Positions 23,439 to 37,065 of a DNA stretch of 64,000 bases are shown in pieces (position 1 is the first letter of the stretch; each line of letters begins with the position of its first letter). The position numbers were made by a program, and so were the translations under genes. The DNA is taken from contig CP103025.1 in assembly GCA_024752435.1 (NCBI GenBank), positions 620,001 to 684,000 on the forward strand. Reading direction: 5' to 3'. This DNA comes from Allantophomopsis cytisporea (lineage: Eukaryota; Ascomycota; Leotiomycetes; Phacidiales; Phacidiaceae). The notes under the pieces were generated by a model that saw only the letters and a list, made by a program, of their open reading frames with translations, did no database searches and was not told where the DNA came from.

Positions 23439-25939
23439 TTAGAAACGATCACCAACGGCAAATATCGAAGCGGCAGCGCTAGCAGCCCATTCATTCTCCT
23501 CATACGGCGGTGTTGGCCACTTGTGGTCCATATCATTCGCAGCTGAAGAGCGTTTGCTGATATCCAGAGGTTTAGTCGAGCTGCTCTGGCCAAATAGTGC
23601 TGTATTGCCGCTTGCGGACGGTGAGGGTGTTGGATATGGGTTTGTAAGGCCCGCATTACTGTGAGACTGTCGTAGATTCTGGCGGTTAGGCGTGAGATAG
23701 TTTGTGCTATCGGTAGATGTGCGATCAACGTGCTTAGCAGCCTTGTGTGCCGACCTCAGTTCCTCATCCAGTAACTCATCTTCCTCATCCGGGGTTTCAT
23801 ACTGCTGCACACCTGGGTGAGCTCGTCGTGTCCTGCTCGATACCGGTCCAGCTGCTACTCGGGTTGGAGCCGTGAGGTTGTCGACAGAAACCGATCGAGG
23901 CTGTTGTTGTGGAAGTGAATGGTGGCGCTTTAAGACACTACTAGGATTAATTTGGTGGCTTGGTGGTACCGGAGCAAAGCCGGGTGTTGAGTCGAGGTTA
24001 TTCTGCACAGCGCGCAGAGCTTTGTCAAGTGCCTCATGTGTCTCAACCTTCTGCACAGGCGCTGGAGCTGGATTCAAAAGCTGCCCAGTGCTGTCAATGA
24101 CCATTGAAGATCTGTTGCTAGCCCAAGGTCCACATCCTGCTGAGGCTTCAATATCGTCCGAGTTTGGAGACATCGGGCTCTGGTTTCTGCCTGAGAATCG
24201 TCTGGCACGCTTTCGGAGGTGTGAGAAGAAGCTTTCTTTGTGACCACTTTGTGGAGATGCAAGACCGTTTCCATTAAGCGCTCTTTCGGCTTGTTGTCGG
24301 TGAAGCTCGGTATAGTGGTTACTGTTGGAAGCAACTGACAGCTGACGTCCAATCTTCTTAGAGCCCTTCTCGTCGACGTATGACGCTGATCTGTTGCTTG
24401 CTTGTGCAGTGACTGCGCTATCAAGTGGGGAGACAGGCTTGATGGTTGGGAGTATTGGCATTGGAGCCATGCTGGAAACACCGTTGGTCCAGGTTGCTCG
24501 TTTAGTGGCAGGTTGGCGAGTCTTCATTACAGTAATCTCACTAGCAGTCACCGAGTGAACTGGAGTAGGTCTTTGGGCGACAGGCTTCTCACCCGAGTTT
24601 GGCGGTTGAGAAGCAGTGGTGCTCTCAGCACGGCCAATAAGAGACTTTCTAAACCAGGAAGGCTTCGAAGATGCGTTCTGGCTCTCGATGGAATCTTTGG
24701 CGCTTCTGTAGCTTAAATCGGAGTGCTTGCGTCCGAGCATCTTCGAGGTCGAAGATTTTGGTCGGAGAGGATCGACAGCGTCCTGGAAATACTCGTGTGC
24801 CAGAGCCTGACCAGAAGTTGGCCGTGCCTTTGGATCCCACATGAGGCACCATGTGACGAAATGCGCAAGTGATGCCGGCCATTGTGGGGTTTGAAGGATC
24901 GTATCCATGGCATGGGGTGCCATCTTTGGGAATGAAAACCCGAGCTTGCCAGCCAGTCTGGTACCCTCTCGCCATTCACCTCCTCCCACTCTGCCACCTT
25001 GCTTGTTGTACCAGTTCCCTGGGCTACCCATGATTTCACATACTCTCCAAACCTGATCAACTTCATTTCCTCCAGGGAATAAAGGCTTCAAAGTAGCAAT
25101 CTCCACTGCCATGGCACCAATTGCCCATATATCGACAGGTGCAGAGTATTCGCCAGCTCTTAAAAGGACTTCAGGGGCTCGGTACCATCTTGTCGATACG
25201 TAGGTCGTGTAAGGGAGTTTCGAGTGCGTTTCTCTAGCAAGACCGAAATCCGCGATCTTGACTGTATATTGGGGAGGAGTCGAAGGTGGTGTGACCATCG
25301 ACGAGTATCGGCGGAATGAGTTGCCTGATTCTTGTTGTGATGAGGTGGAGACAAGGATGTTCTCGGGTTTGATATCTCTGTGGAAAAAGTGGTGTGCATG
25401 GATATGCTCTAGACCCCTCATAATCTGGAAAAGAATACTCTTAACACTGGCACCATCCAGAGACTTGTGGTCTCGGGCCTTCATTAGTTGATAAAGATTT
25501 CCGTCCATGTACTCCATGGCGATATGCAGTTTCTTGGTGAAGGGATCGAGGAAAATATCAAGAGCTGGAACGAGATGCTGGTGTACTGGTAAGGTCCTCA
25601 AAAAGACAACTTCCCTCAATTCGAGACAGGGGGCGAAGGACTCGAAGCTCTTCTTCATTGTCTTAATAGCAATCTATATCGATGTTAACATATGGTGGCT
25701 TTCCATGCAGAATCATACGATGGTCGCAGCATGTGAATAGGAGCTTGTCAACCACTTACCACTGTACCGCGTCTTGCAACATTAGATCCTGCACTTCTTA
25801 CTCTGGCGAGAACGACGCTTCCGAAGCTTCCATCTCCGATATCTTTGATGATTTCAAATCGATCCTCGAGGGCCATTTGTGGGTTGTTGGTAGTTGGCAT
25901 GCCTGAGCCTCGGTGGGCCAGATCATATGCTACAGTCAT
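23439..25939 (-). CDS. ime2: Ime2/RCK-family serine/threonine protein kinase
   Basis: Two exons: 25939-25760 and 25673-23439, giving 804 residues. Intron 1 has donor GTAAGT and acceptor ATAG and splits the start of the VAIK motif. Kinase landmarks: glycine loop GDGSFGSVV (35-43), lysine K64 in IAIKTMKK, catalytic HRDIKPEN (158-165), DFG (202-204) and activation segment TTYVSTRWYRAPE (216-228). The TxY lip is like MAP kinases, but the overall pattern and the Ser/Pro-rich insertion between HRDIKPEN and DFG (about 170-197) fit the Ime2/MAK/RCK group. A long disordered Ser/Pro-rich tail follows (about 370-804). In fungi Ime2 homologues act in meiosis, sexual or asexual development and protoperithecium control. 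The 9.9 kb upstream of its start codon has no recognised gene. The family is secure; one-to-one orthology with yeast IME2 is inferred. Confidence 0.94.
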
Positions 25940-28340
25940 GATGGAGGTTGATGTTTGTGTGTGGTGTGTCGAGGGGAATTATATTATAGTCATGCAAAGC
26001 TATTGGGTTTTCCATTGTTAGCTACCTGCACCTCACTCACTCTAGTGCTCAATTGTAGGAACGCGGGGAAGACTGCTCACCTGGCTCTAAATATTATGAG
26101 CTCTGCAAAAAGAGCACCTCTCGTCCAAGCACCGGATCATTCAGAGATATGGAGTATGGAATGAGTGCTGGAGAGGTATTGTTGATTGATAGACGCGTAG
26201 GTAAAGAGCGATATATGGTGATGGGTGGAAGGTATGTATGTGTGACGTCTCCCGTGTATGTATGTATGTGTGTGAGGTAGTGAGTGGTATGTATGAGAAA
26301 GAAAGTAGAAGAGGAGTTTCCTGGAAGTGATACGATGTGAGAGAAAGGATACAAGGCGGAGAGGTAGTGAAGATCGAAGGGCTCGAAGGGTCCTGGACTG
26401 GGCTAAGGGGGCCGTTTCCAGGAAGCCGGACTGCGGGTCTAAGTGACCCGCTCGGGACAGGCAAGTCGTGGTCGATCACAACAGGAGGACGTCAACAGAG
26501 GTGTGTTTCGCTAGCGTGGTGACTGAGACCTCAAGTGGATGTCTTGGTCTAGTATTTGACTCGTGCGGTCGTGGGGGAAACGGGTATCGCTCTGTGGCTC
26601 TCTCTTTTGTTCCTCTCGCTCCACCAGGTAGGCGATACTCTCCGCCGAGAGGATGGCTGGCGACGGGGGGGAAGCTTCTTGTTCTCTATGGACGTTGAAG
26701 ATTTTGGTGGTTCTGCATGAGCAGACAATGGGTAATACGCAAATAATTGTTGCATGAACTTGACCGGAGGAATTTTCTGGGGATCTGATCTTATGGCATC
26801 TTCCTTCCAGAAGCTCTGTTCTCTGGGCATGAATGATGATGGGTTTGGAAGCAATTTCGCTAACGAGCACCCCAAAAAGAAGTGCCTTGCGGCGCGAAAT
26901 TCGATCACCGGGGACGATCTCTTTTTGAGACTTAATTGTCTGGAGTCGCAATACGGAGTCAATGTAATAGGTTGGTGTGATTTGCGGTTTGGGTATTTTT
27001 GTAGTTTGTGGTTTATGATCTCTTCTATTTGGGTAGCAGTTGTATTTTCTGATTTCCAACGGTCAGGTTTTGTTGCTTTGCCGGGTTGTAATGCCAACGC
27101 AGCGTAAAGGAAGGGTAGCCGGGTACTGTACTCCGTAGTCTGGCACGACTTGGCTGTAATGAGCTTATTCGACACAACGCGAGTGAACAATGCCGGGGGG
27201 GGCGTGGATAAGTGGTTTTTGTTTATGAAAGCACTGGGGGGGTTTTTGTGTTAACCTTGTCGGCCGGTTGGAGCTGCTTTTTGGTCTGCTGCGAATCAAT
27301 GATTACAGAGTGTACGCAGATTGATACAGGAACACTATGCGCTGCGTGGGAGTGAACAAATGGGAAAGTTGAGTCGAAGATGGATTTTGAGTGCAGAATG
27401 ATGCTTGGAGAAGGTAGGATTGAGTGATAATGAGTGGATTCAATAATCAAAGAGAGTCGGTCAACGCATGAAAGATGCTGTACGAAGTAAAGAGGCAGGA
27501 TAAAGAGAGAGTGTGGATATAGACGTGGTCGAAGCTTTTTGTTCTTTTTTTTCCTTTTTCTTCTTCTTCTTCTTCTCTTGTCACAAAATTATTGATGCAA
27601 CGATAATGAAAGAATGATGAGTGAGATGGAAGAGATGGAAGAGACGGATGAGAGAATGAGAGTGAGAAAGAGAGATAGGGATGAGTGTGAACGAATTATA
27701 GAGACCGTAGTAAGAGTAGATGCACAGAGTATGTATGAATGAATGTACGCAGTAAGAAAGACAGGGTGTGGTGGTGGTTTTCTTTTGGTGTTGTGCCTGG
27801 TGGATTTCTTGGGCTTCCACACTCCTTTTTCTTGGAGGGAGGGAGGGGGGGGAGTCAATCGAGTCTGGCCAGCCTGTCTGCACTGCACACTGCTGCCCTG
27901 CTGCTGCACCTCTCAGTTTACCTAAGGTTATTCGAGGATGAGGTCTGTGTGAGTGGGAGTACTGCGTAAAGTATTTTAGTGAATGAGGTAAGAATCGGGA
28001 TGCAGGGAGTTGGCTGTCCACAAGCACAACTGGTGCGATGAGAGATGTCTGCCGGGACATGCACTTGTTTACATTCCCTGCAACAATGTGAGTCTTTCGG
28101 GATGTGCCAAAACGTGCCAGGTTGGGCAGTAGTTGATGAAAGCTTGCTCTGCTTGCTTGACTTTGCTTGATGCTCACTCGACTTTCCTCTACTGCGTACG
28201 TATGTATGTATTTTACCCGCATCCACCACCACCTCATCTACTCGCTCTATCAAAAGTGAATGCGCGAGTAGGAATGGTGCGGGAAAAGAGCGCGTGTGCG
28301 CGTGCGCGAGTGCGATCTTGCGAGAAGAGATGGACAAGCA

Positions 28341-28370
28341 ATGAATGAATGAGTGAGTGAGTGAATGAGG
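28341..28370. repeat. GAAT/GAGT tetranucleotide repeat
   Basis: Seven tetranucleotide units, gaat passing into gagt. Confidence 0.8.
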
Positions 28371-29621
28371 GGAGCACCAGAGTATGTCGCGAAATTTGAA
28401 ATTGGGTCAATGAATTGAGTTAAGTCCAACGTACCTAATGTAGATGATTGATTACACGCTGCGCGCCTCAGTCGTCAGGCCTCACAAATCTCAAAGGAGT
28501 CCTCTAATGCTTGATCGCTTTTCCCTCGTATTCCTGTACTCCTTCTCTTGAGTATCTTGAATGCACACAATAAAGTAGAATCCGAAGTATGTCGGCAACA
28601 GTCGTGTCCAATCCAACAACTGTATCATGAGTGTGTGAGTACGACGTCTGGTGGTTATTATCAATCGCGTTACCCTGCTGTTCTCGCGAGTATCCTCGTA
28701 TAATACGGAGTAAGGTATGTACCTCGTCTGGCTTTGATTTGGCTTCCCTTGTTCTCCGGTGGTACACACTAAGATAGCTCTCTCTCTCTCTCTCCCTCTT
28801 TCCTTTCCCTTACAAAACTTTTAGAGCACAAGATCAGAGTGACTTGTGAGCGTGTGCCTGTCACTGTAAGGTTAGAGTATGTCGATTGATGTGGCCGTGG
28901 CCGTGGCTGTCGATGGATGGAGAGCACCAAGCACCAAAGTTTGGTTTAGCTACCGTGACGAGATCCCAGTCCACGCCAAAACACGAGCCCACGGAACCTG
29001 CAAACCAAGATTTAATGCCACAGTAGCACACTCCCAAAAGAAGGTTTCCCAAATGCAAATAAAAGTTGCGCCAGTCACTGTCATCCGCTGATACTTTCTG
29101 CGCTCCCTTCACTCGCTCTTCTCACTAATACTGTCTTATCTCAATCCGTTATGTATGGATATCCACCTGGAAAGAGCTGGCAATCGAGAAGGCAGTCAGA
29201 GAAAGAAACAGTCCAGTAAAGATGTCAAGAAAGGCCTGGTGGTTGGTGAAGTGCACTGTAAGCACAGTGTGGCGATACTGGGCTTTGACACACGCGCAGC
29301 AGTAACAGGAGGGGGAAAAAAGATGCGGTGGCTGGACTGGCGATGCCCAAAAGTTTCCGACCATACAGCTGTGTGGTCTGGTCTTTGGTGCTTCTACAGT
29401 CTCACTCCAAAATAGAGACGAAGTCCGATGCGGTCAAGAGATGTCTAAGAAAAGGGTCACCCCTAGAAATAGCCAACAGGCGAACAGGCGAAAAGAGATG
29501 AGACAGGGTTGTGGAGTCCTAGAAAGGTACGAAGTAGCTCCAAACTATGCCTCTTTTAGGTAATCAGAGGACTTCTGCAAGGTCCCACGACTACACCAGG
29601 CCGGGCAGCAGTGAGCAGCCA

Positions 29622-29652
29622 GCAATGAGCAATGAGCAATGAGCAGTGAGTG
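29622..29652. repeat. GAGCAAT 7-bp tandem repeat
   Basis: About four copies of a seven-base gagcaat unit, the last two variant. Confidence 0.8.
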
Positions 29653-31073
29653 ACCCGAAGAAGTAGATCTATCTGATGAGGTACGGTTGTGTTTGCCCTT
29701 CGTTCGTGAGCCCGTGTAATCGTAGTAGAATCCCTTGTTCAGTACGGATTACGGGTGTTATGTGTGCGTATGTGCGTGTGCGCGCGCAAATGCGATACAC
29801 TGGTCAATAGCAATAATGCTATATTTACGAAATAAATGTCGGAGGTCTCGTCCAAATCACTATTTCAGAGGATCACCCCCAGTCAGCCTGTAACGGAGGA
29901 ACATGGAGAAGTAAGGAATTAAGGAATTAAAGTATTTACATACGAAGGAATAAAATCACACACTTTCCTATGCCTGTAGCACCGAGTATTCTTGATAGAA
30001 ATGCTGATTCCTGATAGGTGTGTACTATGTACTATCATCCAACCACACTCGTGTGTATGGAGTATAGCAAGAATATCCTGGGAACCAGAAGTACCTAGGT
30101 AGGTAGAGCAGTCGTTGAACCTACAACCTTCACCCTTGAGCGTATCAATTGGTTGCTCCGTCGCATAAGGAGAGCGATCGAAAATCCTACAGGGCAAGCC
30201 TTGTCGTGATTGTCTTGCCTTGCCGTGGAGATGTCCACTTCCCACTCTTTCGAACGATTCAATTCTCTTCTTCCTGGCAGGTATGCTTCTTTTCTCTCCG
30301 GTCACTAGAGAGAGTATGCGTTGTTCAATACTGGGAGCTGCTTGTGCAGAAGGCGGTTCGTTCCTCTGTGCGCACAGTCGATAGAATCCTTCATTCAATG
30401 CTAAAATGCCATGCCAAATTCACCAGATCCATCCGTCTAGCAAGCTGTAGTACTGGATGGATATCGAGGGTCCTTCCAAAAGACTGTTCATAGATGAGAT
30501 GCCGTGCGTAAGATTGCATAAAAAAGACGAAACACAAGGTCCTGGTGGCTTTATTGATAGCTTCAAATGGCTTATGATCCTGTGATGTCTAACGATAAAA
30601 TCTCAACGGCTTTTGCACTTGTTTTGGCTGGCTATATAGCATAGAGATGTGCTCCTTGTTTTGTCGTATTTATGCAAGGCACGATCCAGAGATTTTTCAA
30701 TGAGAATGCACCTTGCATCAAAGTCACTTCTCCGAACGAACAGCTTCTTCAGTATGAAACGCATAGAGTTGACCTTCGACTAAAACAAAATAAACTATAC
30801 GGCACTACGGTGCGTACCTTACCTTACCTGGTGGACATGAGAAGAATACAATGGCAGTCAATCCAAGATGCGCGCCATGCCATTAATACAATTGTATTTT
30901 GCGAGAGCGCACACGTTCAGCACACCACTCTAGGTAAGGTAGAGTGCCATTGATAATTTGTTACGCGTGCCTTGCACCACTCTCTGCTGCAGAGTTACCT
31001 CATAATGCTTCATATCGCCTGATATCATATTACTACTATCATATCATAGAGTACTAACTACTTTACTGTTCCT

Positions 31074-31128
31074 CGAACGAACGAACGAATGAACGAATGA
31101 ACAAATGAATAAATGAATAAATGAACGG
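31074..31128. repeat. GAAC/GAAT tetranucleotide microsatellite
   Basis: Thirteen or so units of gaac, gaat and aaat drift along about 55 bases, a typical mutating tetranucleotide repeat. Confidence 0.88.
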
Positions 31129-33459
31129 ATGGATGCATTTGTTTTGTATGCACATCCCACAAGTAACGTAGGGAGGGTTGAGAGGTGGTAGTATTTTACT
31201 CCTGCCCTTCTGCACATTCCATCAATCCAGCTATCATCACAGCCAAACACGTCAGAAACATTCCCACTGCTCTAAAGAGACATCAGCAAGCAAGAAAATA
31301 AACAGAAGAAACGAACGAGAGTGAACTGCTTTATCCGCTCTCATCTTGTCAGTGCTCCTCATGTCTACGATGATCAACGTCATTGCTCATCTTGTCTGAT
31401 CCTAAAGAGATATGAAAAAGTCGCGATATGAATGTGCTCGACAGCGATGTTCGATGAGAGTGGTCATCAATCTCCCCTTTCAGCATCTTTAGATGCGACA
31501 TCGACCTTCTTTTACCCTTCTATCGGCGGCGTCGGAGATCACGATCACAGGGGGCGGATGGAAGGTTGACAGGCCTGAACAGCAAGGTTGCTTTCCAACT
31601 CGATCATTCCGTGATTATTGGGCTCCGCCCCTTATGAGCCAATCCTTGTGAGGAGTAAATTGTCAAATCCCATCTCGTCGTTGAAAGTGTCAGTGGATAG
31701 TCATTCTCCGTATTGCGATGTTTTAGTGGCCAAGCCATGGTCTAATGTTTCCCTGTACTCTATGCTAAACCACTTCGACTTTTGTCTGAGCATTTTGCCG
31801 GGGCCTTCGTGAGAGTACTCGTGGTCTGCGCATGGGCATTTACTAAGATAGTTGATGAAAGGAGGGGGGAAAGCATTGAACACACTGAGAAGCGCATAGA
31901 GGGACAAACAAAGAGGTGGCGGAACCGAGAGAAAATGGATGTTGATTGTTGAATAATAACTGGAGAAGTTAAGAAGCAGAAAATGTCATAAACATTCAAG
32001 ATCGAAGATTCAAAATTCAAGGGTTAGGAGAATTCAAAGTTTGGAAAAAGAATATTTAAAAAGAAATAATAAAATTATAAGATAACTAAAAAGCCAAGAA
32101 ATTCTCAACTCAGAATAAGGAAATACGTAAGAAAAAAAGAGAAAGGAAAGAAAAAGAAAAAAAGCATAAATAATGTACACCAATCAATGGAAGTGAGTAA
32201 CTCCGTAATAAAGACGGACGAATCTCGCGGCATCAGTGAGCACACCAAGAACACACCAACCCCCGGGTACCTCTCGATAGCTTCCGCAGCAGGCACGCGA
32301 AGTTCCATTAATTAACCTGGAATTGCCAGGTTTTGAGCCACACAGTACAAAAAGAGGCCGCCGCCCCACACGCTATCCTACATTAGCCCTCGTAGGGCGG
32401 TCGGCACGAACCTCGAAATTCGAAATTGAATTGTGAGCCAACAACGTAAGTGAAGCCGACTGCAACCTCACCACCACCACCTTTTTTGGATTTGGGAGCT
32501 CACAAGTCGAGAGATCTCCTTATTGCTCTGAACCGTATGAACGGGGGTGGTCTCACTCCAATCAACCTCACGCCAAACTAAGCTAATTAATTATTGCCCT
32601 TCACGACAATGTCTGTAGACTTGACTTGACTGGACTGAAGTGAACTGAACTGAACCGAACTTCGGCTCCGTATGTATGCCTTGAAATAGGTATCGATCTT
32701 GGTGTATACGTATGTGTGCATACATACATACAAAAGTACATACGTACGATAGCTAGCTCTCCAAGATGAGGGGTCATATGAGCTCTCTATCTGCCCGGTC
32801 TCAGGAACACCTCGGCAATGGATACCTCACCTTACCTTACCTTAGGTATGGTAGGATGTTACGTCGCTCTTGAATTGATCATATTGGTGCATCGCGAAGT
32901 TCTAAGGTACGAATTCATGAAGCACAATTTAGGTACCGAAGCCAAGGTACCCAACGTAAAGCACTTACTTCACGGTCTGGTAAGGTAGAATCGAAAGGAC
33001 GAGGTCAAGATCAGGCAAGGTCAGGCAAGGCCAAGGTCAATGGATGTGAATAGAATCATGGACACCTGAGTCGCAAGGTTTTCATACACCGCTTACCCAC
33101 CACCTCATCCTCTGTAGTGCTAAGGCAGGCATGAGCTCTGACGCGACTTGACCTTTTTCACTTTGAACTTACTCACTTCTCATTCCTGACTTGCAGGATA
33201 CAAAGGTACGGAGTACGTACTGGGTAGCAGTACTTTCAACACTTTGCATGCAGTGGTCCGCGGAACATGAGTCACCGGCCCTGGTCAATGACGATCGCAT
33301 ACCTACGTTTCAAAATCTCTATCTCTAGTCCGTAGTCTCTAGTCTCTAGTCCCAAAAGTACCTACATATGTATGGATGTAGGTAGGTACCTATGTAAGAG
33401 GCTGTCAGATATTCCCTGAGATGTGGCTGTAGCTGCTATTGGTCCCTTATGCAATCACG

Positions 33460-33492
33460 CTCTCCCCTCTCTCTCTCTCTTTTTTTTTTTTT
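33460..33492. repeat. CT microsatellite followed by T12
   Basis: A pyrimidine tract of ct units that ends in a run of twelve t. Confidence 0.88.
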
Positions 33493-35867
33493 GTCCGCAG
33501 TAAGGTAAGGTATGTATGTAGCTTTCTTTGTCCCCCTCCTCTTGCTAAGGTACCAAGGTTCATTTCATTCCAGATCCTCAGGTTTCCGAAATCTTGAGCA
33601 CGGAAGGAAAGCTACCTCGCCCGGACTGGCATCTCACTGGCTTTTCCATGTAAAAGCATAAGTCGGTGTGTCGTAGGAGGCGAACTAAAGAAGCGCAGAA
33701 CCTCCACCTCTGTGCTATCTTTCAGTGTCCCACTGGAATAGTTCAACCACAATGGGCTTTGCTGCAAGGCCATCCCCTCGATTCTGCGAGACATTCTACT
33801 CGTGTGGCGAGGCGGTGAATATGAACAACACGCACCACTTCACATCTCCCGAAAGCGAGAGTGTGGAGGCGTCACGTGATTCCTGCGTGATCAGGACAGA
33901 CTGGATTGAATTGAATTTGCATCTTGAAGAGGATGGACTCTCTGCACGTGCTGTCATCCGCAACTAGCGCAAACATCGTAACGTCGGTGCAGTAATAGTG
34001 AGGGAAGCGCATGTAATGAGGACAGGGCCGCTGTCACCGCCTGTGACCGCCAGTCGCCTTGATATTGTCTGTTATCAAATCCCCGCAGCATGAGAGGAAG
34101 AATTTCTAGAAGAATATGAAATGCGGTGGTTGGGAAGTGGAATGTCATAGCTCTGTGTGCAAAGGTCCGAATCCAAAGGCGATAATGAAACTATTTCCAA
34201 CATGATTGTATCGAATCAAGCCGTACAATTGAGGAGTCTACAAGACGGTGAAGAGACGCATAAGTATATAATTGGAATTTCTAGAATCGGTGAAGAGATA
34301 TCAAGTCCAGATAGGAGATAACCTCATTGCAGTGAGTAAGCAGACGTGATAGCATTGTAAGAACTCTATCCTATATGGTGTATTTACGTACATAGAATAT
34401 GAAGTATGTTCGGCGTGCTCCATATATACGTACATACTGTACGAAATGTACATACGTTGCTTTGCTCACTAAGGGAGGGATCTTATGCATTGTTATGCAA
34501 GCAAGCGTTATTGCATTGGACTTGCATTGCAGATTGCTCAAACGGACGACTAGCGTTTTGCAAACAGACGTCAAAGTCGAAATTGGACATAATCACTCGA
34601 GATATTGGGTGCTGTAAGTACATCAATGAGGCTGAAGCTAGCAGATACTCATACATAAAGAAAACATAAACGAGATATATAACTTTCTACCCGCAATTCG
34701 TATCCTATATGTAGTAACAATTCTTATATTGCAACTGTAAAGGCATAAAAGCAACACTTGATGTGCTTTCTAGTAAAGGGGGAAAATACATACAAATGGC
34801 TTCAAGGGCATCGACATATAGGCACGGCTACAAGCATTTATTTGCTATACAGCTGGTAAAGTCACTCACGAAAAGGGACAATGCTGTATTGGGTGATGTA
34901 TCCGTTCCGTTCGATAAAGAGGAAATGATGAAGAAAGAAGATGATGTCCGTCAGAGAGTCTTCTATTTGCAGGTATCTTACTCTAATAGCTATCGATAGT
35001 TCCTGTAGCTTTGCTACCATCTTTTTCACAAGTTGGGTAAAAGCTGAACTAGTTAGTCTCCCTGCTATATCAAGCAAGAGCGATTCAGGGAGTAGCCCAG
35101 CTAACACAGGTTTTGTAACACTCAGCGTTACCAACTCGTCCATAGTATTTACTTCGCACTTCACTTCGAGGTTCCTGTTGCTTTCGTACCTTACCTTTCC
35201 TCTCTCTTCGATACAACCTCAATCGCCGCACGTCAATATCAATCAGCCGATATGAGATTATCTCGGTGCGAATGAACGCATCATATTCTCGTCACTGAGT
35301 TGATTCCTTGGTTTGGTGCCCGCTCAATATATAGTTGGCGCCCTTCAGGCAACGTGCTTTGGTTCATCTCGTCGTATCAAATTTTCTCCCAACCCCATAT
35401 CACAATACAATCTCAGTCCCGCCAAGTTTCCAGATTACAGTTGTTCTTTATAGTTCGATACTGCAGATCTATAACATCCAGTAAGTCTTCATATTATTTC
35501 AAATAGAATTGTCCCGGGTTCCTTCTTCTTAAGCACGCTTGACTGCTCTGGCCGTTGATATGTTTGCCTGCCTACGGTTTTGACTATTCACCTGAATGTC
35601 TTATTACTATAAATTTTACTCATTCGTTCGAACTATCTATTTAGGTCACTTATATACGCTGGAATAAACAAACAACAGATCACTTCAAGTAGCATCGACA
35701 GTGTCCACCGACCCGCACAGCTAGGTCTATTCGTCCCTCAACTTCAGCCTCCACCAACAGGACCAAATCATCAACTGTCTACTATCCACTGAGTCGAATC
35801 GAACCTCTCTTTGTTATCTTGGCCTATATCGATATCGGGCTTCAAAGCTCCCCCTAGATCAAGAACC

Positions 35868-37065
35868 ATGGCGACTCACGGTGATCATTCAGCTCCAAAG
35901 GAGTAAGTACCTGATCTTAAGTCATTGAATGGCGGGTACTAATGAGATGGTTTAAGCACCTCCAATGTCGCAGTCCCAGATAAGTAAGTTGTCTTTTCAC
36001 TCTATTTATAGGCTTATGCTAATACTCTCAGATTGAAGTGCTCACTTTGCAACAAATACAAGTCCAAGGCAAGCTATTCCAACAAGGAAATCAATGATTG
36101 GAAGATCAAGCATCTTTCACAATATAAGGGAACAAATAAGAAAAGAATTCGCTGCAGAGGATGTGCTGGAGGTCCGAAGATGGAGATGATGTGCACTACT
36201 TGTTATATCGTCCAAGGTCTCGAGAACTTCAGCAAGACGCAGAGATCCGAAAAGAATGCAGTAAGCAAAACCATTGACCCCCATATGTCACAAATTTCGG
36301 GATACTAATATCATTGTTCACATAGCGCTGCAAGGATTGTGTTAATTGGCACGATGTCACTGAGCCAGGTGTACTTCCACTTGCCGCTCCAGAGACAGAG
36401 GCCGCACCAGATGAAGACTATATTGAAGGTGATGATGTAGACTATAATGATCTTGATATTGAGGGAGATGCAGACAGTGTAAGTGTTCTTCTGTATCATG
36501 CATTGGCTTAGGCAGGAGTGAACTGATGTTACAAGGACGAGGATGAAGAATTGCTCTGCCGTAAGGCCGACCTCTTGTCTATTGTTGATTCAGCCAAAAG
36601 CGATAGCTATCTTTCCACTCACAGCAAGTTTACCACCAGTGCTGGTTTTGAGAGCGGTTCCATGCTTAAGTCTACGGACCAAAGCTACAACAGTACCTCC
36701 TCTCCAAGCAACCCATACGAGACAAGCGGAAGTATCCCCGGATCTTACAACATCAGTACGCCAAGTTGGTCTACTCCTCGACCCCAATCCATGGTCAACT
36801 CTTGCAATGACTCGCCAGGAGTCTGTGGCTCTATCTCTACTGCTCCCAAGATTGAATACACCAAGTACGGTTGGCCAAAGAAGGTTTGTAGCTGCTCTTC
36901 CCATTCGTGATTGAAGCTTCAAGACTAACTTATGATTAGCAAGCACTCGGACCAAGAACCCAAATCAATCCAAAGCCAGAGTTCCACATCAACCGAAATC
37001 AGCCAAAGAGCAAGCTGCAAATCGGAGTCATTGACGACGATGATGAATCCAACGATGAGATTTGA
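35868..37065 (+). CDS. Stc1-domain (zinc-ribbon) protein
   Basis: Six exons: 35868-35902, 35957-35983, 36032-36260, 36326-36478, 36536-36883 and 36940-37065. They total 918 nt, 305 residues, all with clean GT-AG borders. The start MATHGDHSAPKE is short; the zinc-binding domain begins at about residue 24 with CSLCNKYK, then CRGC, MMCTTC, the block LENFSKTQRS and CKDCVNW (end near 103). This set of four CxxC pairs with the FSKxQR block is the Stc1 domain. The remainder is acidic (DEDYIEGDDVDYNDLDIEGD) and then Ser/Thr-rich, ending in DDDDESNDEI. In fission yeast Stc1 links the RNAi Argonaute complex to the Clr4 methyltransferase complex for heterochromatin. Many filamentous-fungal proteins share only this domain, so the same role is possible but not shown. 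Confidence 0.9.

Larger units (their letters stand above)
25940..35867. other. 9.9 kb gene-free, repeat-speckled interval
   Basis: This lies between the divergent start codons of the Ime2-like kinase (minus) and the Stc1-domain gene (plus). Open frames are short, overlap in opposite strands and show no family motif. The longest (about 26549-27190 and 27581-28237, minus) are low-complexity Ser/His/Pro-rich translations of biased DNA. It carries many tetranucleotide and dinucleotide repeats (separate entries), TACCTTACC-type motifs near 30815, 32830 and 33510, and A-rich stretches near 32040-32165. It probably holds large promoters, long 5' untranslated exons or non-coding RNAs; none can be proven here. 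Confidence 0.6.

Noticed and set aside
26549..28237. Long minus-strand frames of 180-218 codons in the gene-poor interval
   Set aside because: Low-complexity Ser/His/Pro-rich translation of biased DNA, overlapping other frames, without any domain or splice-supported extension.
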